Origin: Spodoptera frugiperda
Lineage: Eukaryota > Arthropoda > Insecta > Lepidoptera > Noctuidae
Length of the DNA stretch: 64,000 bases
Direction of reading: 5' to 3'
Assembly: GCF_023101765.2 (NCBI RefSeq)
Contig: NC_064215.1
Span: forward strand, 11,160,001-11,224,000
Position numbers and translations under genes: made by a program. Position 1 is the first letter of the stretch; each line of letters opens with the position of its first letter. Of the stretch, positions 22,401 through 34,400 are shown one piece after another. Under the pieces are notes generated by a model. It saw only the letters and a list, made by a program, of their open reading frames with translations. It ran no database searches and was not told the origin of the DNA.

Positions 22401-25400
22401 TCTTACCTGTAGGGCATCCATACCAATCCTTGGGTTGTACACCTTGAGCTTGCAGTACCCGCTGTCTATCACGTACATGATACCGTCCACCGTCAGGGAC
22501 GTCTCTGTAAATATGACATTCAATTAGTAAATAGGAAATAAACTAGCATTTTCGATGCAGTTGGCATTTGTTAAACGATGCTTGAAGGAAGAAACAAAAC
22601 TGCAGTTTTTTAAAGTCATGCGTAAGTATTTTTGTAATAATAATTATATTTGCGGTTAATTGTAGTGTGTAACATAGGTACTATAAAAATTGATTACACT
22701 TATTGTAAAAAAAATGTACGACAAGTGCACGAACCAAGAGTTCGTGGATAACTAATATAAATGGAATTAAAAAAAAGTCCGTGTTCATTTCCAAAGACTG
22801 TCTAACTGTTGCTGTATCACTCATAATGAGACCTCAGCTTCGGACCCGACTCCTGCGTACGGCGCGTCGCGTTCCGCAAGCGCCACAAAGAGCCATCTGA
22901 CCACCACAGATGTGGCCCAGTAGGGCTGATGCCTGATCCGCAACTGCGGACTACCTAGCGGGTTTACTGGGCCTCCAGCTTGAAAAGCCAGTAGTAGGAA
23001 CGGGGTGGTTTTTAGTCAGTAAGAGTCTGACACCCCTCTCGCCTCGCCCAGGGCGTGAGAAGACATTGGATGATTATCCCCCTTAAAAAAATCTTCGGAT
23101 CCGGGGTTACGTTAGAAGGTAATTTTGTTTTGCTATCATGGTTTCTTCTGCCTTCCAATCCAAGGAAACTGGGTGTTCTTTTTCGAACTTCAAATCGAAC
23201 ACATGAAGCTCTTTAAATAATTCATTTTTTTCTGCTTTAACTATCGATTCATAAATCAATTATCGATCACTAAACCAACAAGACAGTACAACTGCCCCAT
23301 ATAACACAGCCATAACATTACGCCGACATTATAGTGCCGCTCACATTACCACGTTACCTGTATTTGTGGCAATAGGAGCATAATGCATCATTATATGTTG
23401 TGGCGAGACTGCGGTCGTCGTATTGTGTGTACTGATATGTTTTATTATAGCTTTATCAATGGTTGGGTAGTGAATTGTGGTTTTATTGTGCTATTAATAT
23501 TATTGATAATTAATTGTAGACACGTAAAAGCGCCCTCTGTGGTGGAGCATGCATGAAGACATTAACGAATGTACACTTGGGAGCAAAAAAATTATCTTTT
23601 TAATTTTTTGATAAATATGTTTGTTTCTGATACTAGTATTTCATTAATTGGTAACACGCAAGAAAGATATTTTTATTAAACATAAAATTTTATTTTAAGC
23701 CTTTCACTGCCAACAAAAAACTGTTAAAGGCTATTCCTCCACAAGTGTCGGACAACGTTGTCCGACATGGCGTCTAATGTAGCTTTTTTTTAAAGCTATA
23801 GAGAAAAAAGGAAAATGCTAGTGCAGCTAGTAGGTCCGTTTCTTTACTACCACTAAGTATAGATGAAGCAAAATAGATTCGTGTCATTTGGAGCTTCATA
23901 TTCCCTGCCGTAATATGAGCCAGCCGTAAAATTAGCTTAGTAAATGAGATACTAAAAGCTGTGGATAAATAAATAATGAAGCTACTACTTACCAGCAATA
24001 TTAGTAGCGACGATGCACTTCCTCTGTCCAGGTGGGGCGCGCTGGAAGATCTTGGCCTGCAAGTCTGCGGGCAGCTGGGAGTATATGGGGAGCACGGTGA
24101 GCGGGGGCGCGCTGTCCAAGTCCGCTAGACGCTCTGTTAGTACCTGTAAAGAATAGAAAATGAAAGGTTGCTTCTCGTGCTATTTGCTACTGATTGACAA
24201 AGGAATAAAGTGAGGATGAACTGTCATGAGGTGCTTTATGGTAACAGACGAAGTAAAATACTTTTGTTGCCATGGCTCACTCTCTTCTCCACAATACGTA
24301 AGAGGCGTAAAGAACTACATATTTAATAGAGACCGGGCAGCAGCGATCTCTTATAAACTATGATCTTCAACCTACATGCCGAACTTGGCGAACATAGTAA
24401 ATCTTTCTGATTAAGCCCAGTAGGCTCATGAGTCGTTGTGTCTCTTGCCCTAAGATGACCCACTGACCATGAGTCTCAATTTTTTTATGGGGCAATCCCG
24501 TCATGCCTCTCCAAAACCGCTGCAACTCCTGTAAGCCAGGATCAGATACAGTAGATAAAACAATGGTACGTCCCAGGAACATAAATGACTGTCTTGGATC
24601 CCGCAACGAAACAAATCAAAGATGTTATTAGAGGAGAAGAAAATGAGTCTCAAATTGTGAAAAACAATAATAGAAAATATATTATAGAAAAGATGTATTA
24701 TGGTTTTACCTCACAAGTAACTTCAATGTCTTCTTGACCCGGCATGAAGATTAGGATGTCTCCTTCCTCCGGCTGCAGATGGATTTGGAGAGCCTGAAAC
24801 GAAACATTTTTATTAAAATTGTTTGATTAGGTACCTATTGCTTAAGTAGTGGAAAGCTAACATTCCTCGGGGGATAAAACCCAGAATGCAGATGTAGATT
24901 TTGACACAATGTGTAAGACTATTAGGGACAAAATTTTTATAAAACTGTCATACCTTTTACCCCCGAAGAGGTAGGCAGAGTTGCACGTTACTTCCATGTA
25001 ATAGGGGGTGAGCCTATTGCCATATACTGGACATAATTACTGAGAAAATTCTGGAAATTGAACCCGACACCTCTAGCCTGACAGTCGCACCTCCAACGAG
25101 GCATTTTCATAAAATCTACCAATTAATTGATAAATTAGGTGTTTTAACATTTTTTATACCATTTTCCTTCCAATAAAAATATGCCTCATCCTTTCCCTTT
25201 GCTTTATGTTTAAAATAGATATGTTTAAGAACTAATTATAACCATGAGTCGGTTCTATGGGAAAATATGTTCTATTTATGGAGTGAAGTTCATTGAACTC
25301 GTAAGCTTGACCCTTTTTATTTTTAGACGCATACCTATGATAAAATGTTTTGTTTGTTTATAAAACTGAATGAATAGGGTAGATGACTTATTTCAATGTC

Positions 25401-28400
25401 TCTCTTGTAGATTATTTTAAAACATTAGACACGTATTTTTAATTTTCTTACGCAAACAAATACTTTCGACGATATATTGATTTGAAATATCACATGACGT
25501 CACTTCTAGGTACGTTTTCTACGTAGAAATGACGTATTTGATCCCACACCTTTTCCATACACCTTTTTACTTATAATATCATTGCTGTTTTTTCAGTCAC
25601 ATTGCACAATCACATTATGGCATTTCCTCTTAATACTTTCAGTCGATAGTCATAGAATGATAAATAATGCAATGTATCTTAAAAAAAACAATCAAAAACG
25701 TACATTATGTAGGTATGTATAACCGTATAGATTTCACAATGACTTAGCAGCTAATACAGTTTCTACACATCACAGTACGGTGAGTAGCCGTGAAGATTTC
25801 CATATATCTCATGCATATTTAGCTGTGCGATGATGATCAGGCAATCACTATAAATCATGGTAACGTCCCGTCAGTTGATCCATTATGTGAGTGAAGATAT
25901 TGAGGTATGCTGTTGTATCTTCTTGTAACGGGATTGTATAAATACAGTATGAAATGAACACATTTCTACGTATTTTATGCTTTTAAGGAGTAGGTAAACT
26001 GTAGGTACCATCTGATGGTAAGCAATCGCCACCGCCTATGGACATCTGAAACACCAGAGGCGTTACAAGTGCGTTGCCAGCCTTTAAGAGTGGCTGGGGA
26101 ATCAGGGATTGGAAAGATTGGTAGTACTTTTCGCCCAGTTTTATTACACGTTTTATTTAAGGCTTAGGGACACCACGGATTCTTTAATTAAACGTTCATT
26201 AGCGTGTGTCTATTCGTGCGTCTTTTAGACCATTTGACATAAAAAATGGCAGCAATATCGGAAAAATGAGATTTGTTTATTTTAAATCACGATATCCAGC
26301 CATGAAAGCTGATCTGGAGTTGCAGATTATCTAGCGGGTTTACCGGGTCCCCGGCTCGAAAAGTAGGGAGCAGGAACGGGGTGGTTTTTAGTCCGACACT
26401 CCCTCTCGCCTCGCCCAAGGCAAGAGAAGTCATAGGATGATTTTCTCACTTTAAAAAAAAGCTGTGGAAAAGTGTGGAAAATATGACAAACTGTTACGTG
26501 AAAGAGGCCTTTATCGCAGTAGTGGACGGTCACGGGCTTTTGGTGTAAATGTAATAGCAAATAATTTAGTTCAATGGACACCTTTTGTAGAGGGCGCAGT
26601 GACCTAGCTACGACTTGTCTATAAATAACCTTTTAGGAAATTAATGCGTCTACACTTCTATAGGTCAGCCATTAGCCGATCGTATCAGCTAAGTAAATAA
26701 GTGCGTAATAAAAGGCTTTATATAAATACATGAGTTTAATTGGCATCGTGACGCCGTAAAATTACTATTATAATGCCTATGTGACAGTTCATGGTTATAT
26801 TTTCAAAAGGTCAATGTTTGCAGGTAACCTATCATGTGAAAAATGTATTAGGTATTGAAAATGTACATTAATAATGTACAATTGGTCTGAGAGGTTTGGC
26901 ATAGCGGTGAATCCACTGAAATGCCAAGCCATTATCCTGGGAAGCACCCGTACGCTGAGCGGGATTGACAGGGCCAACCTACCGGCTGTATCCTTTAACG
27001 ATGTGGCTATCCCTTTGAGTAGTGAGGTTAAGGACTTGGGGCTGTGCATTGACACAAATTTGAAGTGGCATGCACAGGTCGCTCACGTATGCAAAAGGGT
27101 CACCGGATCACTACGGGTGCTTTACAGACTAAAGAATTTGCTTCCTTCCGCTACGAAAGCTATGCTGGTGCAGGCCTTGGTTTTTCCTATTATCGATTAT
27201 GCTGATGTTTGTTACTACGACCTGAATGCAGATCTCCTCAATAAACTTGACCGACTTCTGAATAACTGCATTCGATTCGTATTCAACCTGCGTAAATATG
27301 ATCATATTTCTGCACATAGGTTGCAATTAAAGTGGTTGCCCATTCGCCAGCGCAGGGAGCAAAGGGCGCTAACCACTCTATTCTCCTTTCTCAATACTCC
27401 TTCTTCACCTAGTTATTTATCCCCCCATTTCCAGTACATCTGCGCAAACCACAATAAACAACTCCGTTCGTCCCATAATCGTCTTCTCCAATGTCCCACT
27501 CATCGCACTGACTTTCTCCATTCTTCCTTTTTCGTGCAAGGCATTTTTCTGTGGAATGCGCTCCCCCAGGATATCAGGATGGTGTCAAGTCGTTTAACAT
27601 TTAAGAGGAAGATTCGCGAGCTTTTGCTAAAGAGGTTGGCTGATTCATCACACTGACTATTCTCTATATGTAGTATGTGTTATTTATGAGTATATATATA
27701 TTTATATAATATGTATCTATATAATATATATATATATATAATATATATATATATGTACTGGTATGTATTATTGTGTATATGTCAGAAATATATGTTATCA
27801 TTTCCCATCGTAATGGTCTATCATGTTCCATGCACCCGCCTGTTATGTTCTCTGCACCACCCAAGGGTCAGACAGGTAGAAAATGCCAACGGCATTATGT
27901 CCGCCCATGTACCTACTTGTGCATAAAGCTTTTTAAATAAATAAATAAATGACGGAATTTTCTGCTTTGTGATATTTTACTCATGTTAAGTCATATCATA
28001 GTTTAAGTTAAACTAGTAGCAACTTCATCAGACATTTTGAAATCTTGGAGAGATGAGGCCCTTGGACAAATTATTTACTTGCCTTAAATAAATTATTACT
28101 TGGCAAGCAATCAGTACTGCCACTGGACACCCGCAACCCCGGAGGAGATCCCAGTTCGTTGCCGACCTTTAAAGGGGAGGGCGAGGAACTATTTTTATTA
28201 TTATTTATAAAATAAACTTTCTAGAAGTAAAACCTCCGAAAAAATAATTAAGCGTACCTACCTACCTAAATTTCGGCGCCGCACAGACTAACGACTCGTA
28301 GTAATTACGTAAATGGTTGGTAAAATTAGTTACGTGCTACACGTACTAATTAGTAGGGGACTGTTCACGTTCATTTCTTATCGATATATTTATGGAATGT

Positions 28401-31400
28401 GTTAGATAAGGTTTATATTAATATTATGGAATTTCATATTTATGGGCACTGTAGGACTCAGGTATGGTACGTACACTTTGAAAAAGAAAAAATCAATAAC
28501 ACGGTTATATTATCTGACGGGTATGGACTACATTAAATACTTTATGCATTGGTTGCAGAAATCAGCTAGGTGCACGTACAGATCATGGGCCTATGTTCAA
28601 TAGTGATGTTTGATTGAGCTTTTACATTCCTTAGTCAGGGTATAGAATACGGAACGTTTGATTCATTAACTATCTTGACCTTTTCTTTTAAACAGGTTAT
28701 CATTCTCCAAACCTATCACATCCAGAAGGGGCGGACTGCCTAACGGGATACCGGCAACGGCTCAAAAGATAGGAGTAGGAACGGGGTGGTTCTTATAGTC
28801 AGTAAGAGTCTGATACTCCCTCTCGTCTCGCTGAATGCGGGAGAAATAATTGGATGATTATCCCCCTCTTAAAAAAAACCTATCACATAGATTATTTCAC
28901 TCAAACTACCAAAGTAATCACTATAAGTACTAATGGTGACAAAATGGTCACGCCACTAGAGTTCAACGCTCGAAACTGTCCGTAACACTAGAATGTACAA
29001 ATTCAATTAGCAGGCCAATCGATACGTGTCCGCCGCACCTTGCCAGAGATCATTCGGTATATGTCACTATGATTTACTTACAATCATTGAAATGGACTGT
29101 GTAAAGACTCCGAAATAGCTGTGCTAGACAGTATTTTCATAGCGGTTCGCATATCAAGCCACACTAAACGTTACAAAGATTTTCTGTATTTTCAACTTAT
29201 ATTTTAGTAAAGTCGTTGATTTATAATAGAGGCTAAAATAACTCGCTTCTACCAGTTATTTTCATAGATTATTAAATAAAATGTTATCAATCCTTTCAAC
29301 TTTGTTTTGACATTGATCGAATAAAAAATCCCTTTAAAAATTAATAAAAAAACTAGTAAAATAATATTATACTCTGTTCGAATTCTAATTAAAACTTATT
29401 CAAAAAGAAATAAAATACCAAAAACGTTTCAATAGCCTCTAATAATTTGCATACTGGCCATAACGAAGGTGACACTACAGAAAAATAAAAAGATAAAAAT
29501 AAATAAATTTAAAAAATTAAAAAACCCGACTGCATAAAAAACACTTTAAATAAAAACTGAAAAGTAAAAAACAAGCTTAGTCTAAACGTAATTGAGTGCA
29601 ACAGTCGGGACCCATATTGAATGATTTTAGTCTAGTTTATTTAATGGGTCCCGACTGTTACACTCAATTATGTTTACCTAAGGCTTTGGTTAAGGTTTGA
29701 TTAAGCTTGTTTTTTACTTTTCAGTTTTTATTTAAAGTGTTTTTTATGCAGTCGGGTTTTTTAATTTTTTAAATTTATTTATTTTTATTTAACACTTTTT
29801 AGTTAGTTATAATACGGCTATGTGTTTCTCAAGATTTCACCCGCGACACGAGAGAACTACTTCCAATACCAAGATAATAAAAAAATAAAACACGTCGATC
29901 CAGTTATTTTAGATTGATTGCGTAACACAAAGAGAGTAAAGGAATTAGAAAAAGAAGAAGGATTAAGGGCAGTAAAATTTACTATTTACAAATTTCGTAA
30001 ACGCTCTAATTCTTTAAAAGAATTTTCGTTGTGTGGACTATTTAATATTTTATTTTTTTGATCTTTTATTGTGAGGGTTTTTGTCCGTAATAGTATTAAT
30101 CCTTATCCTTTTAAATAGTCTATTAATTTTCTACATTAAATGAAGATAAAATTTGCTCTTTACGCTGTTTCAAAATTTCTACTAGTTTTAGACAAAAAAC
30201 GGTCTTTACAGTTGACGCGTCGCATGGGCTATAGGTAAACGACTATGTAGATAGATTCCTTATTTAACGTTCAGCAAAGCGAGGGCGGGTCGCTAGTCCT
30301 TTATTTATAAATAAATTCATTGTAAATAATTTAGTTAAGACGTACTTTTATCATCACTTTTCACTTTTAAGTTCAGACACCGCTAGTCAATGGCGTCGCG
30401 TAGTACCTATACGAGTATTTAGTTTGGATAATAAAGAACATAATTGCACATAGTATTTTTTTTCTATATGTCAGTGATATACCATTTTGGAATCCTCATG
30501 ATGAGCTCTTTAATTTGATACCCATATTGTAGCAAATAAAAAAATTTTTTTTTTTACTCCTATCTAGGGCGCCTCACGGCCGCCATGTTGGTTTTTGTTT
30601 TACGTCACATATCTAAGAACACTTGGGTAATTAAGACGAATCCAACGATACCCTGATTGTCGAAATCCATCAAGCCGTTTCGAAGAAATGAGGTAATAAA
30701 GAATATTAGGCTCATACATACAAGATACGCGCGAAAAACATAACCCTTCCTTGGCAGTCGGGTAAAAATTCTAATTACGAATTTGGAACTCGTTCATTTG
30801 TCTTTGAAATGTGCTTCGTGTTCTGTGTCAACTTCTGTCAATAAAAAAAATGGTGGAATTGAATCAATATGCTACTAAATTCTGTTAATTCACCATTTCG
30901 ATTCCCGTAAAGAACAAATATTAGTTTGGCCTACTAGAATCGTGACAAGATTGGTTCACTAGTGCTGGGTCCGGCTGTTTGTGATTGTCAAATATGTGTG
31001 TGCAAACGCGCCCGCAAAATGTCGCCTGGAACGATTGATAAGTCGTAAGTTAGTAACCCCTAAGTATTTGGTAGTTTTGTTAGATGAAAGGTAGCTGTTT
31101 ATAGATGTGTTTAGGGTAGTGTTTATTTAATTAGTGCTTAGTTAATTTGATAATAAATAAGTTATTTTCCAATATGTATAATTAAACTCTCTTTGTAGAT
31201 GTTGTAAAAATATATTTTAATTCCATTTTACCTAACATTGGACAAATGGTAAAAGTCGATTTAAAAAATCTCAATCAAATTAATTATATACACACGATCC
31301 TTACGTGTGGATGAAACATTGTTGTTTTTTATACAAACAATGTTATTGCATAATCGTACTGCATTATGTAACTCACAGTACATAAACTAATTTATCTTTA

Positions 31401-34400
31401 TTATTTTCCTAACTATAATTACTATCAATAATCCTAATGTATCTTAGCGCTGTATAATATCAACTGATGTAATGATGGTCAATTAATTCAACCACTTCAT
31501 AAATAACTTTGTTATCGATACAGTTTCCGTGCGATCGCCACTAGATTGCGCTACTGGTCTTATTTAATTGATATCGATCAATATGGAAATGGCGTTTAGA
31601 TTAATTTCTTCCCTTTTAACACTGGGTTAAGATAATAATTTTAATTGATTGCCGATTCAGTATTCGCATTTTACATTTGATTAATTTCTCAATGATTGAG
31701 TCAGATTTGAACTCAAACGTAACATTACCAACCTTTTGACAGATTTGATTTTATTTGTTTGCATCAAATATGCTCCAAAATTATTGGACCAAATAGAGTT
31801 TGTAACGAGAGAAACTAGGCCGTAATTTTCTCAATTTAAGGAACAATCCAGGATTTAGCGTTGGCGTAGTAATCACGACGACAGATCTCGGAACTCTTTG
31901 ATCTGTCGTCTCTACCAATCGTTTAAAATGATAGTAAGCAAAATGTATAAATAGGACCACCACAGACAGGGCACAGTAGGACCGATACACGACCCGGGGC
32001 TGCGGACTACCTAGCTGGTTTACCGGGGCCAAGGCTCGAAGAGCAAGAGTAGGAACGGGGTGGTTTTTAGTCACACTCCATCTTGCTTTACCCAAGGCGG
32101 GAGAAGTCATTGGATGATTTCCCCCCCTCAAAAAAAGTAGTATAAAATACTTATCGCTCATGATTAGGTACGACGGTATTTATTTAGCTTAATTTACAAT
32201 CTCAATTATCTCACACACCGACCGCTTAACATTAGATATCGGCATTAATTGCAAAAGCAAGTTTATCCGCGCATTCTTGCACCGTGCGGGAATCGAAGTT
32301 GTAACGCGGTCGGGGTCTGTAGTTCGTTGACACCGGCTCGTAGGATTACCACGCGAAAGGTGTATTTAGGAATTACTATCTGAATACCGTGGTGGTCCAG
32401 AGCTTGAGACGCTTCTCATGCATGAGGGTGCAAGTTTGAAACCTACCAATGGTATAAATATATTAATTTGTCCTCAAGGTTATCTTATTTTTCTATTTCT
32501 TTGAATGAATATTGGTGTTACATTGTTCTCACATAATTGAACCAACGAAACAAGGTATTCAAGAATTGTATAGTGAACCTGATTGAAAAAAGAGTAACCT
32601 ATGAAGTTTCTTGCGTTCATAGGAATCTACACTTTGGAACGAGCAATTAACTTCACTAGAGGACACGACACGACAGACAGAAAAGTAATATTTTAATATT
32701 TGCTTTGACGTTCAAAAGTGCTTTCCTGGTCTAATCAAAATAAATGGTTTTGACTTGACTTTGACTTGAATAAATATTTATTAATATATGTTACTCTAGT
32801 AACACATAGGGACTATTACTAGTAAAGTAAACAAGTATCGTATGTAAATAAACATCATGAACCAAGGGTACGGTTATATCACGAACAATAATAAGTGATA
32901 TCTACCAGACAGCCTTGCATGGGCAGGAAAGACAGATCACAGGATTTATAGCGTATTTGTTTATTTATTGTATAATATAATACATATAGCATTTTATAGG
33001 AACAATCAATTATGCTGTGTGATGTTTAGTCGTTTTTAACCGTGGGAGAGCCATGCTTCGGCTCGACCGGAGTGATACCACTGCCTCACCGAAAACCGAC
33101 GTGAAACAACGCTTGCGTTGTGTTTCGTTGTGTGAGTGAGGTTACCGGAGACCCGATTCCCCCTTCCAATCTTCCCAATCCCCGATTCCCCAACAACCAT
33201 TAAAATCCTAACCCCCAAAATGTCGGCAACGCACTTGTAACGCCTCTGGTGTTTCAAGTGTTCATGGGCGGCGGCGATTACTTATCATCAGGTGATACGT
33301 CTGCTCGTTTACCGGCGTGTAAAAAAAAGGCGTGGAGTAAATACAAATGTATTCGATTAAGGGACTACTTAATTGACAAAGACTGGACTGCCGTGGTTTC
33401 TGATTAAGAAGACACCCTCTTAATGCTCAGGCCACATTAACGGGAAATGCCATTAATTATCGCGATAATGGACGTGAACCGTAGGTGTAGCCACCACTTA
33501 ACGGGATAATTTGACAATGGCATTAACAATGGCGTTTGGCGTTAGGCGATAGCTCAGGGGCGGTATAAGACAAAAAGCATATCTGTAAGTCCAGTAGTGC
33601 TGACAATGATGGCCTACTTGATGAAATATATATAGACTTTATATTTTGTAGTTGAGGAAATATTCTACAAAAAAACGTATTAATCCCAATTTTAGTGTCA
33701 TATCAGGCGTAGTATTAATGTTTTTAAAGATCCCTGTGAGGTAAGGGAGACACCATGGAATTTTCGTGATCCGGTTCACTAATAGCATTTTCTAAAAGAA
33801 TCCATTAGCACCTTTTTGTCATTAATGGGCTATCGCAAAGTGACGCCTAATTCTAAAGAACCAATTTGTAATCAATCTTCATTAATTCATTATTAATTCC
33901 TTGTGAGGAGGGAGCAGATGATTGGAACAAGGATGGCGAATCATTGGGGCTCAATACAAAATTTGGACACTACTGTATAATTGACTATCAACGGCTCCGA
34001 CTAGGCTTTATCGTTTCTTTCTCTTAAGGCACCACTGCAGGGCAAAGGCCTCCCTACCCTCCTTCCACTCGTCTCTTCGTAGAGCTTTCTGTGGCCAATC
34101 CTTTTATAGGCATCGAGTTCATCCCGCCATCTCCTTCTGGGCCTATTTTTTTTATACATAATTTCTTTTTTACTGCTAATGATTAAAAAAATTTTTTATG
34201 ACACCTTTAAGACGGCAGTAAACAATTTTTATACGTAAAGGTTAACCATACCATGCTTGAACTAGAAAATAGTTCAACAGTAACTTCAATAGATATTAAT
34301 AAATAAAGACGGGTAGCGGACAGCCTTGTAACCTAGTTTCATGTATTTAATGTCAAGGGTCAACTTTACTGTTACAAATGGAACATTCATTTAGGGGTTG

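Larger units (their letters stand above)
26862..27956 (+). mobile_element. 5'-truncated LINE related to the one at 6841
   Basis: Holds only the C-terminal third of RT plus a 3' UTR with an AT microsatellite and an (AATA)n tail at about 27934-27951. It lies in the 12.3-kb DHX38 intron, antisense to the gene. Confidence 0.8.

Noticed and set aside
27711..27926. Overlapping frames on both strands through the AT tract
   Set aside because: Translations of (AT)n and the LINE 3' UTR, rich in Ile and Tyr, not genes.
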